Assembly (NCBI RefSeq): GCF_012163135.1 | Contig: NZ_JAAVUP010000003.1 | Coordinates: 276,283 to 340,282, forward strand | From: Neoroseomonas oryzicola | Lineage (GTDB): Bacteria > Pseudomonadota > Alphaproteobacteria > Acetobacterales > Acetobacteraceae | Direction: 5' to 3' | DNA: 64,000 bases | Part shown: positions 52,933-62,052 of the stretch, piece by piece | Position numbering within the stretch: the first letter of the stretch is position 1 | Layout: every line of letters begins with the position of its first letter | Notes under the pieces: model-generated | What the model saw: the letters and a program-made list of their open reading frames with translations, nothing else | Told to the model about the DNA's origin: nothing | Database searches by the model: none | Translations under genes and position numbers: made by a program

Positions 52933-55581
52933 ATGGGGACGTTCACCGGGGTGACATTGACGGAGCTGGCAGCGGAGGCGGCGGGCTTGGGCAGGGGCGC
53001 GTTCTGGCGCCCCGGCGTCCGGACGCGACTGCTGCTCGCCTTCCTCGCCATCAGCGGATTCTCCGTATTGGCCGCCGCCGCGGCGATCTATGCCTTCCGC
53101 CAGGTCGGCGCCCGGATCGAAGTGGTGGACACGCAACTCGCGCCAGCCCTCACCTCGCTCGAGGTCTCCCGCTCGGCGGAACGGATCATCGCCGCCGCGC
53201 CGGCCTTGCTCGCGGCCGCAGATACCGCCCGGCGCGACCAGGTGGCGAGCGGTCTGCGCACCGAACTGGCCCGGCTCAACGAGAGGCTGCTCGATCTGAA
53301 CCGCGGCGAGGCCGAGGCGGCGTTGCTGGCGACCATCGAGCAAAGCGTCACCTGGCTTTCCGCCAACCTCGCCGCGCTGGAGGACCTGGTTGCCCGACGC
53401 CTCGTCGCGGGCGACGGCATCGGACGTCAGCGGCGGCGCGTTCACGAGACACAGGACGAGACCCAACGACTTCTCGCGCCCTGGTTGATGGTGATCGAGG
53501 GACAGATCGAAGGCTCGATGGCAGCCTTGCGGCAGGCTGGGACGCCTTCGACGATGGAGGACGCCTCGCAGCGTCTCCTCGCCGCAATCGCGGCGCAGCG
53601 GCCCGCGCAAGCCGCGCAGCGGCAGTTCTCGGCGGTCGTGGACATGCTCGCCGAAGCGTCCACCACCGACCAGGAACGCCGCCTGCAGGTCCTGGCCTTC
53701 CAGCTTCGCCGCGCGCTGCGCGAGGTCGAGGCCACCGCCGCCGAACTGGACGGACGGCTGCAGCCGCTGTTCCTGGCGCAGGTGGCGAAGCTGCGGGAGT
53801 TGAGCGAGGGGGGCGACGCGATCCCCGCAGCGCGCCGACGGGAACTCGCGCTGGTCCGCGAAGGCGCGGCCCTGCTGGCCGAGAACGCCAGCCTGTCGGC
53901 CGGCCTGACCGACGCTGTGGACCAGCTCGCCGCCGCCGCCAAGGGTGACATCGCGCGCGCGACGCGCGACGCGCTGTCGGTCCAGCGGACCGGCACCCAG
54001 GTGCTCATCGCGCTCGTCCTGCTCAGCCTCGCCACATCGGTACTGATCGTGTGGCTCTATGTCGGCCGGAACATCGTCCGCCGTTTGACCGCGCTCGGCG
54101 ACGGCATGGTGGCGATCGCCGCCGGCCGACTGGGCGCCCCCGTCGCGGCGGAGGGGTCGGACGAAATCGCGGCAATGGGCCGGGCGGTCGAGGTGTTCCG
54201 GCGCAACGCCATCGAGCTCGACCGTCTTCTGGAGGAACGCAGCCAGGCGGCGGCGCGGCTGGAGCAGCAGGTGCGCGAGCGCACGGCTGAACTGGAGCGC
54301 CGCCGGGCGGTGCTGCGCGTGACCTTCGACAATATGGAGCACGGCGTGGTGATGTTCGACGTCGAGCACCGCATGGCCGCGTGGAACCAGCGCTTCCAGG
54401 ATCTGCTCGACCTTCGCGATGATCAGGTCGGGCTCGCCGTGACCTACCTGGACTTCGTCCGCGGCCTGGCCGAGCGCGGCGAATACGGCGAGGCCGACGC
54501 CGATGAGGAGGTCCGCCGCCGAACCGACGCTCTCGATCGGGCCTTCCTCAACGAGCGGACCCGGCCCGATGGGACCGTGCTGGAGATCCGCCGCAATCCG
54601 GTGCCGGGCGGTGGCTTCGTCCTCATCTACGCCGACATCACTGAACGCAAGCGCGCCGAGCGGGAAATGGCGGCCGCGCGTGACGCGGCCGCGGCGGCAA
54701 GTCGGACGATGGAGGCGGCCTACCGCGAGCTCAAGGCCGCGCAGGCGAGCCTGGTCCATGCCGAGAAGATGGCGTCGCTCGGCCAGCTCACCGCCGGCAT
54801 CGCGCACGAGCTGAAGAACCCGCTGAACTTCATCAACAACTTCGCCAGCCTTGCGCAGGAACTGCTGGTCGAGCTGAAGGAGGAGCTGGGGCCCGCCCTT
54901 GCCGCGGACGGCGGCGACGAGGCCAGCGACATCATGGCGACGCTGTCGGGAAACCTCGGCAAGATCGTCGAGCATGGCCGCCGCGCGGACGGCATCATCC
55001 GCAGCATGCTGCTGCATTCGCGCGGCGGCAGCGGCGAGCGCCAGGAGACCGACGTCAACGCGCTGGTGCAGGAGGCGCTGAACCTCGCCTACCACGGCGC
55101 GCGGTCGCAGAACCCCGAGATGAACGTCACGCTGGAGCGCGACCTCGGCAAGGATATCGCCCCTCTGGAGATGGTGCCGCAGGACATCACCCGCGTGCTG
55201 CTCAACCTCTTCGGCAACGCCCTCTACGCGACCGACAAGCGGCGGCGCGAAGAGCGCGGCGGCGCCTGGCGACCGACCCTGACGGTCGTGACGCGCGACG
55301 CCGGCGATGCGGTGGAGATCCGCGTGCGCGATAACGGCACCGGCATGCCGCCCGAGGTGCGCGCGAAGCTGTTCACCCCGTTCTTCACCACCAAGCCGAC
55401 CGGCGAGGGCACGGGGCTTGGCCTCTCGATCAGCTACGACATCGTCGTGCAGCAACACGGAGGCAGCATCGACGTGGACAGCGAGCCAGGCGCGTTCACC
55501 GAATTCACCATACGGCTTCCGCGCACCACACAGCGGGTGGCCTCCGCGGCGCGGGAGCCGGCGGACGGAGCCCCGGCATGA
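52933..55581 (+). CDS. TorS-like membrane histidine kinase with PAS domain
   Basis: An 882-residue sensor kinase. TM1 is at about residues 31-53. A helical periplasmic sensor of about 300 residues resembles TorS/NIT-type bundles, and TM2 is at 356-378. HAMP follows (379-430), then a coiled coil, a PAS-7-like domain (about 455-570, [20 protein letters not shown]) and the HisKA region with His625 in [12 protein letters not shown]. The HATPase has N-box [18 protein letters not shown] and [13 protein letters not shown]. No receiver is fused; it overlaps the receiver gene by four bases. Divergent from the TRAP-binding gene, which may present ligand to its periplasmic bundle. Confidence 0.92.
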   Translation: MGTFTGVTLTELAAEAAGLGRGAFWRPGVRTRLLLAFLAISGFSVLAAAAAIYAFRQVGARIEVVDTQLAPALTSLEVSRSAERIIAAAPALLAAADTARRDQVASGLRTELARLNERLLDLNRGEAEAALLATIEQSVTWLSANLAALEDLVARRLVAGDGIGRQRRRVHETQDETQRLLAPWLMVIEGQIEGSMAALRQAGTPSTMEDASQRLLAAIAAQRPAQAAQRQFSAVVDMLAEASTTDQERRLQVLAFQLRRALREVEATAAELDGRLQPLFLAQVAKLRELSEGGDAIPAARRRELALVREGAALLAENASLSAGLTDAVDQLAAAAKGDIARATRDALSVQRTGTQVLIALVLLSLATSVLIVWLYVGRNIVRRLTALGDGMVAIAAGRLGAPVAAEGSDEIAAMGRAVEVFRRNAIELDRLLEERSQAAARLEQQVRERTAELERRRAVLRVTFDNMEHGVVMFDVEHRMAAWNQRFQDLLDLRDDQVGLAVTYLDFVRGLAERGEYGEADADEEVRRRTDALDRAFLNERTRPDGTVLEIRRNPVPGGGFVLIYADITERKRAEREMAAARDAAAAASRTMEAAYRELKAAQASLVHAEKMASLGQLTAGIAHELKNPLNFINNFASLAQELLVELKEELGPALAADGGDEASDIMATLSGNLGKIVEHGRRADGIIRSMLLHSRGGSGERQETDVNALVQEALNLAYHGARSQNPEMNVTLERDLGKDIAPLEMVPQDITRVLLNLFGNALYATDKRRREERGGAWRPTLTVVTRDAGDAVEIRVRDNGTGMPPEVRAKLFTPFFTTKPTGEGTGLGLSISYDIVVQQHGGSIDVDSEPGAFTEFTIRLPRTTQRVASAAREPADGAPA

Positions 55582-55982
55582 GCGATCGCGGTGTCTGCAT
55601 CCTGGTGGTGGACGACGAGCCGGACATGGCCGATCTCTTCCGCCAGCGTTTCCGGCGGGAGGTGCGCGAGGGGACCTACATGCTGCAGTTCGCTGCCTCG
55701 GCGGAGGCGGCGCTGGACCATTTGCGCTCCGACGCCCGTCACGACCCGATGCTCGTCCTGTCCGACGTCAATATGCCAGGCATCGACGGCCTTGCGTTGC
55801 TGCAGGCCATCCACCACGAGTGGCCCGGGCTTCCGGTGATGATGGTGACGGCCTATGGCGATGACGAGCGTCGACGCCAGGCGGCAGCACTGGGCGCGGC
55901 TGACTTCCTCGGGAAGCCGGTCGATTTCGACCATCTGAAGCGACGGTTGCGCGACATCGCCCCGCGCGGGCCATCGGCATGA
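55578..55982 (+). CDS. Single-domain response regulator
   Basis: A 134-residue CheY-like receiver: LVVDDEPDMADLF with the acidic pair, phospho-acceptor Asp63 in VLSDVNMPGIDG, MMVTAYGDDERR (Thr) and FLGKPVDF (Lys). No output domain. It overlaps the kinase upstream (ATGA at 55578) and the receiver-phosphatase downstream (ATGA at 55979), so the three proteins are made in one coupled translation. It may shuttle phosphate or compete with the second receiver. Confidence 0.95.
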   Translation: MSDRGVCILVVDDEPDMADLFRQRFRREVREGTYMLQFAASAEAALDHLRSDARHDPMLVLSDVNMPGIDGLALLQAIHHEWPGLPVMMVTAYGDDERRRQAAALGAADFLGKPVDFDHLKRRLRDIAPRGPSA

Positions 55983-57142
55983 GTGCGACGACGATCCTGG
56001 TCGTGGACGACGAGCCCGACTTCGAACTGCTCGTCACGCAGCGCTTTCGGCGCAGCATCCGCGGCGGCGAGCTCGTCTTCCACTTCGCGCGCGACGGCGA
56101 GGAGGCGCTCGAGCTGTTGAGTCGGGTGCCGGGGATCGACCTGGTCCTGACGGACATCAACATGCCCCGCATGGACGGGTTGACGTTGCTGCTGCGGCTG
56201 CCGGAGGTGGATCCGCAACTGCGGGCGGTGATCGTGTCGGCCTATGGCGACATGGCAAACATCCGTACCGGCATGAACCGCGGTGCCTTCGACTTCGTCA
56301 CCAAGCCGGTGGACTTCGATGACCTGACCGTCACCCTGAATCGCGCCGTCGAGCATGTCCGAGCCGCTCGCGCCGCGCTCCAGGCGCGCGACGCGCTTCT
56401 CGCGATGCAGGAGGAGCTTGCCGTCGCGCAGCGCATGCAACTCGCGATCCTGCCGCAGCCTCTTCCCGACACGCCGGGCCGTCAGCTGCGGGGCTTCATG
56501 CAGGCGGCGCGCGAAGTCGGCGGCGATTTCTACGACTTCTTCATTCTGCCGGACGGGCGGCTGGGGCTGGTCATCGCGGACGTGTCTGGCAAGGGCATGT
56601 CGGCCGCGCTCTTCATGGCGGTGACCCGGACGCTCCTGCGCATGGTTGCCCTGTCGGGGGTCGACGCGGCGCAGTGCCTCTCGACCGTGAATGCGCTGCT
56701 GGCCGCGGACAATCCCGAGATGATGTTCGTGACGGCCCACTATGCGACGCTCGATCCTGCGACCGGATCGCTCGAATACGCGAGCGCCGGGCACCCGCCG
56801 CCCTTGCTGATGGGCGCCGAGGGAGCAGTGCGGGAGCTTCCGGGCTGCGATGGCATTGTCCTTGGCGTCCGTCCGGCCCAGGAATATCCCTTGCGTCGAC
56901 AGACCCTTGCCCCGGACGAAGTCCTGTTCCTCTACACCGACGGGGTGACCGAGGCCGTAGACCCAGCAGGGAACCTCTTCGGTGAAGAGCGCCTTGCTGC
57001 GACCCTCGCGTCGCATCGTGGGCTCGACTGCCAGGATCTGCTTGCTGCGGTGGTCAGCGAGGCGGTGACATTCGCCTCCAGCGCGCCACAGGCCGATGAC
57101 ATCACGTGCCTCGCGCTTCGCTATCGAAGCGGCGGGAGATAG
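55979..57142 (+). CDS. Response regulator with SpoIIE-type PP2C phosphatase output
   Basis: A 387-residue protein. Residues 1-125 are a receiver (VVDDEPDFELLVT, Asp59 in VLTDINMPRMDG, VSAYGD, FVTKPVDF). A coiled-coil linker (about 125-165) leads to the PPM/SpoIIE phosphatase domain: QLAILPQPLPDTPGRQLRGF, metal-binding VGGDFYDFF, LVIADVSGKGMSAALFMA, SAGHPPPLL, LFLYTDGVTEA and DDITCLALRY. It is the RsbU/HsbR class, which dephosphorylates STAS proteins. Phosphorylation by the TorS-like kinase should switch it; likely targets are the STAS proteins at 49597 and 57339. Confidence 0.95.
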   Translation: MSATTILVVDDEPDFELLVTQRFRRSIRGGELVFHFARDGEEALELLSRVPGIDLVLTDINMPRMDGLTLLLRLPEVDPQLRAVIVSAYGDMANIRTGMNRGAFDFVTKPVDFDDLTVTLNRAVEHVRAARAALQARDALLAMQEELAVAQRMQLAILPQPLPDTPGRQLRGFMQAAREVGGDFYDFFILPDGRLGLVIADVSGKGMSAALFMAVTRTLLRMVALSGVDAAQCLSTVNALLAADNPEMMFVTAHYATLDPATGSLEYASAGHPPPLLMGAEGAVRELPGCDGIVLGVRPAQEYPLRRQTLAPDEVLFLYTDGVTEAVDPAGNLFGEERLAATLASHRGLDCQDLLAAVVSEAVTFASSAPQADDITCLALRYRSGGR

Positions 57143-57338
57143 GCAGGCGCGGCGGCAGCATCCAGCGGGCTGGAGCAGGACGGCCCGTCAATGCTGCGTC
57201 GACGACCGGGTCGCTAGTGTCCCACTCGCCTGCCCGCTCCGAATCGTCGGTTCGGGGCGAATTCTTCCTGTAGCCTCCACGCGCCCATGATGCGGCCCGC
57301 GCAGATGAGAGTGGAACATTCGGGCAGGCCGAAGACGC

Positions 57339-57671
57339 TCAGCCGAGCAGCGCCTGAGCCTCTTCGAGGCTGGGCGCGACCGGGATCAGGTGGCCCAGTC
57401 GCACGGTGTCGATCAGCAGTTGCATCTGGGCCCGCGGCGACGAGAGCACCATTCTGCCGCCACGCTGTTTCACCAGCTTCGCTGCGACCAGCAGCATGCG
57501 GATGCCGAGCGAGCCGCAATACTCCACGCCCCCCAAGTCAACGATCACATCGTGGCCGTCGACTGGCATGAGTTGCGTAAACTGGCTTTCCATGCGCGAC
57601 ACCGTGGCAGCGTCGAGGAAGCCAGACAAATCGATCCGCCAAACGCCTGCTTTGAGTTGCGTAGCTTGCAT
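57339..57671 (-). CDS. STAS-domain anti-anti-sigma factor (2)
   Basis: A 110-residue protein: VWRIDLSGFLDAATVSRME, VIVDLGGVEYCGSLGIRMLL with Ser54 at the phosphorylation position (CGSLG), and a C-terminal helix LLIDTVRLGHLIPV. Convergent with the receiver-phosphatase gene, 196 bp between the stops. That gap has no recognised gene. Together with the STAS at 49597 it gives the module two possible antagonists for one kinase. Confidence 0.92.
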   Translation of the reverse strand: MQATQLKAGVWRIDLSGFLDAATVSRMESQFTQLMPVDGHDVIVDLGGVEYCGSLGIRMLLVAAKLVKQRGGRMVLSSPRAQMQLLIDTVRLGHLIPVAPSLEEAQALLG

Positions 57672-57960
57672 CGCGATCCCTGAACTTACATTGTTCGGCG
57701 ACGGGACGCCGCGTGTTTCTTAATCGTCCGCCGTTCGCGCCTGTCAAGCAAGCGCTAAAGGGTGGCGGTGGCGGGAAGCCCGTGAAGGTGTCAGTTGCGC
57801 TGATCGGCCGCGTCGAGCCGTTACCTGACCAGGTGGCCGCGCGCCATCGCGACCGCGCGGCGTAGCGCCGCGTGGCGGAGATCGACCTTAAATCCGCAAG
57901 ACTGCTCGGCTTCGCGAACGGCCGTCCAGGTGCGGGCATGTCCGCTCTCGGGAATGGCCG
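57672..57960. other. Intergenic region, no intact gene
   Basis: About 290 bp upstream of the STAS gene, containing its promoter. No motif-bearing frame is seen; the decayed HTH copy begins at its right edge. Confidence 0.35.
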
Positions 57961-57962
57961 CA

Positions 57963-58240
57963 TCGTCAGCGCATGATCGGAGTGGGCGCAAAGCGGACGA
58001 ACGGAAATCGGCGCCATGGCGCCAAAGCCTCCCGCTGATGCTCCCAGGTCTCGGTAGAGGGCTGCAGGAACTCGGGATGTGTAGGGGGAGCAGTTTCAGC
58101 CGTAGCAGGCTCCCCAACCAGCCACGCTTGATCCGCTCGGCGGCCGCAGTCTCGCTGATCGAGGAATGGCCTCCATTGTCGAGCAATCGCTGATACAGGA
58201 ACACCCGCGCCGTGCCTTGACCGCTCGGCGACCTCGTTCC
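57963..58240 (-). pseudogene. Decayed copy of the small HTH gene of the recombinase operon
   Basis: On the minus strand FLYQRLLDNGGHSSISETAA then AERIKRGWLGSLLRLKLL matches residues 52-90 of the intact gene at 21682-22074. A frame change and a loss of about 25 codons follow, then PSTETWEHQREALAP matches its C-terminal EPLPVVWDAQREAFA. No recombinase adjoins it. Confidence 0.75.
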
Positions 58241-58309
58241 TAGCGTGCCACTAGCAGCCCAGGCAGGGACCGTTCGGTCCCTGCCGGCGAGATGTCCCCA
58301 GGGAGCCCC

Positions 58310-59218
58310 ATGGCCACGCACCGTTTCCGCCCCACGCGCTACTTCAACGCGATCGGCGTCGCCGAGCCCTGCCTACGCGTTGCTGATGGCGACACGGTGG
58401 TGACGGACACCGTCGACGCGTCCGGCCTCGACGCGCGGGAGGTGACCGTCGCCAGCCGGCCGAACCCGATGACCGGCCCGTTCTACATCGAAGGCGCCGA
58501 ACCTGGTGACACGCTCGCCGTGCGGATCGATCGGCTGACGCCGAGCCGTGCAACGGGCTGGACCTACTCGCCGCTCGCCCTGACCGTGCTGGATCCGGCC
58601 GCGATCATCGACCGGCCGCCGCAGCAGCGCGCCGTCTGGGATATCGACCGCGAGGCCGGAACCGTTCGGCTGCAGGAGACTGTGACGGGTCTCGAGGATT
58701 TTGCGGCGCCGATCCAGCCCATGATCGGCTGCTTCGGGGTCGCGCCGGCGGGCGGGCAGGCACTGTCCACCGCGACCAGCGCACAGAACGGCGGCAACAT
58801 GGACTACCGCCTGTTCGCGCCGGGCACGACTGCTTGGTTTCCCGTCGCAGTGCCGGGCGCGCTCTTCTATCTCGGCGACGGGCATGCCTGCCAAGGCGAC
58901 GGGGAGATCACCGGCACCGGCATCGAGACATCGTTCGAGATGGAGGTGACCTTCCGCGTCCTGAAGCGGACGATCACCTGGCCGCGCGGCGAGACGGCAG
59001 ACCACATCTTCACCGTCGGCAATGCCCGGCCGCTGGACCAGGCGCTGCAGCACGCCACGACGGAGATGTCGCGTTGGCTCGGCGAGGACTACGGCCTGGG
59101 CGCTCGCGCCGCCAGCCACCTGATGGGGCAGGTTGTCCGGTATGATGTGGGCAACGTCTTCAACCCCGCCTTCACGGTTGCCTGCCGCATTGCCAAGCGC
59201 TGGCTGCCGAAGCGCTAG
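58310..59218 (+). CDS. Acetamidase/formamidase family amidase
   Basis: Hydrolyses short amides such as formamide or acetamide to acid and ammonia. The 302 residues match the FmdA/AmdA family: VTVASRPNPMTGPFYIEGAE, GDTLAVRIDRLTP, the GCFGVAP loop, the NGGNMDYRLFAPGTTAWFPV motif and LGDGHACQGDGEITGTGIE, which contains the conserved Asp/His/Glu residues. ATG 58310 was chosen because AGGGAG lies five bases upstream; an ATG at 58292 is in frame. It lies alone between decayed mobile-element remnants, so it may have arrived with, or been flanked by, such an element. Confidence 0.9.
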   Translation: MATHRFRPTRYFNAIGVAEPCLRVADGDTVVTDTVDASGLDAREVTVASRPNPMTGPFYIEGAEPGDTLAVRIDRLTPSRATGWTYSPLALTVLDPAAIIDRPPQQRAVWDIDREAGTVRLQETVTGLEDFAAPIQPMIGCFGVAPAGGQALSTATSAQNGGNMDYRLFAPGTTAWFPVAVPGALFYLGDGHACQGDGEITGTGIETSFEMEVTFRVLKRTITWPRGETADHIFTVGNARPLDQALQHATTEMSRWLGEDYGLGARAASHLMGQVVRYDVGNVFNPAFTVACRIAKRWLPKR

Positions 59219-59292
59219 GATTGGACGTTATGCTGTGATCTGGGGGCGCGAGGCGACCTCCAGTTCAGCGCGCCGCCCCGGCTTGCCCGACA

Positions 59293-59480
59293 TCAGGTGT
59301 CCCACTGATCGCCCCAGACCAGAGGAACCGGCTCAGGAGAGCCGCAAGCGTTACGCGATCTGTTACCCGGCCATCCAGGATCATATCGACGAGGTCCGGC
59401 GCCAATAGCGTCAGCCACAGCAGCGAGCCGAGATAGCCGCGCTCGGCCTCTGCAGGCCTGACCAATGGAGGCGACGACCG
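59293..59480 (-). pseudogene. Second decayed copy of the small HTH gene
   Basis: The minus-strand reading AEAERGYLGSLLWLTLLAPD then LVDMILDGR matches AAERVERGYLGTLLRLTLLA and its continuation in the intact gene at 21682. After a frameshift, SPEPVPLVWGDQWDT matches LLEPLPVVWDAQRE. The N-terminal half is missing. Confidence 0.75.
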
Positions 59481-59779
59481 TGGCCATCGATCTTTCGTGC
59501 CGCCATCTTCTGCTCGGCAGCGGTGCGTCCGCAGTTGTGGGGACCACCTAGGCGCAGGCGCCCGCCATGCGCAGCGGGACGCTGAAGATCAGCACCCTTG
59601 GAGTCGATGTCGCGGATCCTCATCGGCACACCGGCGCGATCGGCGTGCAGCAGGCCCATGTCGAAGGGCTCACCAGCATCGCCGCCAATGGCAGCGTCGA
59701 GCCTCTCCTCGCCGAGACCTTCGAGACGACCCATGACGGCAGCCCGATGACCACGGCCGAGGTGCTCGCGCATTTCGAG

Positions 59780-59954
59780 CGCCGCCGCACGCGCATCCGC
59801 GGCGGCACGCTGGCCGACGCGCTTCGTCGAATGCGGCGCCGCAACACGGTCGAACGACAGCCTCCGCGTCATGGCGAGGAAGATCGCGCCGGCTACGCTC
59901 GATGTCGGCACCGCAACACTGTCCGTGGGCGTCGCAAAGCGGTGGGCGCCATGA
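59780..59954 (+). pseudogene. Decayed copy of the phage-like gene at 38206
   Basis: Reading GGTLADA, then after one frameshift RFVECGAATRSNDSLRVMAR and KIAPATLDVGTATLSVGVAK, it matches the last 60 residues of the protein at 38206-38619 (VRVMARNISPTATFDLGAAT). The rest of 59219-60073 contains no recognised gene. Confidence 0.7.
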
Positions 59955-60073
59955 CTCCGGTTCCTCCGCTGCGCGCTTGTCGCAAGGCCCCGGCGCCCTT
60001 CCAGGCGCTCATTATGTGTTCACGAATTGCATTTCGCCTTGATGCATAGAACACCAAGGTATAGAAGATCTGC

Positions 60074-60505
60074 ATGAAGGCCGTTCGCCCCGTTCCCTCA
60101 CCGCGCGTCGACTACGCCTCCCGCGACTACTGGGCGGGCACGATCAAGATGGGCCTGTCTAAGTTCTTCATCCTGCGCGTCCTGCATGACGGGCCGATGC
60201 ACGGCTACGACATCGCGCGCTCCGTCGAGCGGACAACGGGAGGCTGTTGCTCTCCGACGGAAGGCACGATCTATCCCGTGCTGCGCGAGTTCGAGGCCGG
60301 CGGCTTCCTGACCGTGCACGAGGAAGTGGTGCAGGGCCGGCAACGCCGCGTCTACCAGCTCACCGAGGCGGGGCGTGCCGCATTCCGCGTCGCCCTCGAC
60401 GCCTGGATGGAGGCGACGGCGGCTCTACAGGATACCGGCCGCGCCTTCGCCGCCGCCGATCGGGCGCGCAAGTCGCGCGCAGGGGACGATGGATGCTGCC
60501 CGTGA
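60074..60505 (+). CDS. PadR family regulator with Cys pairs (likely metalloid-responsive)
   Basis: A 143-residue winged-helix repressor: SKFFILRVLHDGPMHGYDIA, the PadR signature TEGTIYPVLREFEAGGFL, QRRVYQLTEAGRAAF and a C-terminal dimerisation helix. Unusual for PadR, a vicinal Cys pair precedes the recognition region (GGCCSPTEG) and a second pair ends the protein (GDDGCCP). Vicinal Cys are typical As(III) or soft-metal ligands, which fits the arsenic-type genes downstream. It lies 82 bp before the CCG-tailed flavoprotein in the same direction and probably controls it. The metal-sensing role is inference. Confidence 0.85.
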   Translation: MKAVRPVPSPRVDYASRDYWAGTIKMGLSKFFILRVLHDGPMHGYDIARSVERTTGGCCSPTEGTIYPVLREFEAGGFLTVHEEVVQGRQRRVYQLTEAGRAAFRVALDAWMEATAALQDTGRAFAAADRARKSRAGDDGCCP

Positions 60506-60587
60506 CCGGCGATCCAATCTTTTTCTGTGGGCCAATGCCTCGATCATCAATGCATCGTGGTTCAGAATTTCGCGCGTGGAGGACCCC

Positions 60588-62024
60588 ATGACCTCGTGCT
60601 GTTCGCGGCCCGCAGCCGCTTCGACCGATCCAACGCATGACCCGGCCGCCGACACGAGGCTGCCGGTCGCGATCATCGGCGCCGGTCCCATCGGCCTCGC
60701 CGCCGCCGCACAACTCCTCGCCCGCGGCATCGAGCCGCTGGTCCTCGAAGCTGGCGCCGAGGTCGGCCAGGCCGTCCGCGCTTGGCGCCATGTGCGCATG
60801 TTCTCGCCCTGGGCCTTCAACACGGATGCCGCCGCGCGTGCCCTGCTGACGGCGGAGGGGTGGGCGGAGCCCGATCCCGAGGCCTATCCGACCGGCGGCG
60901 AGCTGGTGGATCGCTACCTCGCCCCGCTGGCTGCAACCGGCGCCCTGCGCGATCGCATCCGCACCGGCGTGCGCGTCGTCGGCGTCGCGCGGCGGGACTT
61001 CGGGCGCCTGCACAATGGCGAAGGCCGCGATGCGGTACCGTTCGTCCTGCACGTCGAAACCTGCTGCGGGATGGAGGCGATCGAGGCCCGTGCCGTGATC
61101 GACTGCTCCGGCACCTGGAACGCGCCGAACTCGGCCGGCAGCCACGGCATGCCGGCGCTGGGCGAGGCGCGACATGCGGATCGCATCGCTTACGGCATCC
61201 CGGACGTGCTCGGCGCGGACCGCGCCAGTCATGCCGGCCGCACGACGCTGGTGGTCGGCGCCGGCCACTCGGCGATGAATGCGGTGCTCGATCTCGTCGA
61301 GCTCGCGAAGACGGCGCCGGGCACGCGCATCCTGTGGGCATTCCGCAGACCGCTCGGCGCGGTGAATTTCGGCGGCGGCGCGCGCGACGGCCTTTCCCAG
61401 CGCGGCGAGCTCGGCGCGCGAGCGCAGGCACTGGTCGAGAGCGGCGCCGTGACGGCGCTCGCCCCCTTCCTGATCGACCGCATCGCGGAGGCGGACGGCG
61501 CGCTGTCCGTGTCCGGCCGGCAGGAAGGCCGCGCGCGGACGGTGCAGGCCGACCGCATGGTCGTCGCGACCGGCTTCCGGCCCGATCTTTCCTTCCTGCG
61601 CGAGATCCGCCTCGGGCTGCACCCCGCTGTGGAAGCGACGCCGGCGGTCGCGCCGCTGATCGACCCCAACCTGCATTCCTGCGGCACGGTGCGCCCGCAT
61701 GGCGAGGCGGAGCTGCGCCACCCGGAGGCGGGCTTCTACATCGCCGGCATGAAGAGCTACGGCCGTGCGCCGACCTTCCTGCTCGCGACCGGCCACGAGC
61801 AGGTCCGCTCCATCGCGGCCTATCTTGCCGGCGATGTCGCGGCGGCGCGGCGCGTCGAACTCGTTCTGCCCGAGACGGGCGTCTGCTCGACCGAGCGCAG
61901 CGCGGCGACCGCGGGCTGCTGCGGCCCCGCCGCGGCGACGACCCTGGCCGAGCCCGTCGCCGCCGGCGCGTGCTGCGGTCCGGCCGCGGCACCGGCGCCG
62001 AAGGCCGGCGGCTGCTGCGGCTGA
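60588..62024 (+). CDS. Flavoprotein monooxygenase/oxidoreductase with CCG-rich tail (ars type)
   Basis: A 478-residue FAD/NAD(P)H enzyme. FAD-binding is VAIIGAGPIGLAAAAQLL, followed by RMFSPWAFNT-like RHVRMFSPW. The NADPH site is TLVVGAGHSAMNAVLDLVEL, and VVATGFRPDLSFL is the second FAD contact. The start MTSCCSRPA and the C-terminal 50 residues (AGCCGPAAAT, GACCGPAAAP, GGCCG) carry four vicinal Cys pairs, expected to bind As(III) or another thiophilic metal. Similar flavoproteins (ArsO-like) lie in ars operons. Start ATG 60588 with GTGGAGG upstream. It is convergent with arsA, 28 bp between the stops. Confidence 0.85.
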   Translation: MTSCCSRPAAASTDPTHDPAADTRLPVAIIGAGPIGLAAAAQLLARGIEPLVLEAGAEVGQAVRAWRHVRMFSPWAFNTDAAARALLTAEGWAEPDPEAYPTGGELVDRYLAPLAATGALRDRIRTGVRVVGVARRDFGRLHNGEGRDAVPFVLHVETCCGMEAIEARAVIDCSGTWNAPNSAGSHGMPALGEARHADRIAYGIPDVLGADRASHAGRTTLVVGAGHSAMNAVLDLVELAKTAPGTRILWAFRRPLGAVNFGGGARDGLSQRGELGARAQALVESGAVTALAPFLIDRIAEADGALSVSGRQEGRARTVQADRMVVATGFRPDLSFLREIRLGLHPAVEATPAVAPLIDPNLHSCGTVRPHGEAELRHPEAGFYIAGMKSYGRAPTFLLATGHEQVRSIAAYLAGDVAAARRVELVLPETGVCSTERSAATAGCCGPAAATTLAEPVAAGACCGPAAAPAPKAGGCCG

Positions 62025-62052
62025 CGTAGAAGCCGCGGCGCCGGCCGGGCCC

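Noticed and set aside
52765..55458. An 897-codon open frame antisense to the histidine kinase
   Set aside because: The plus strand has clear HAMP, PAS, HisKA and HATPase motifs; the antisense product has none.
60360..61796. A 478-codon minus-strand frame over the flavoprotein gene
   Set aside because: The plus strand encodes the FAD and NADPH motifs; the minus product is low-complexity Arg/His/Ala.
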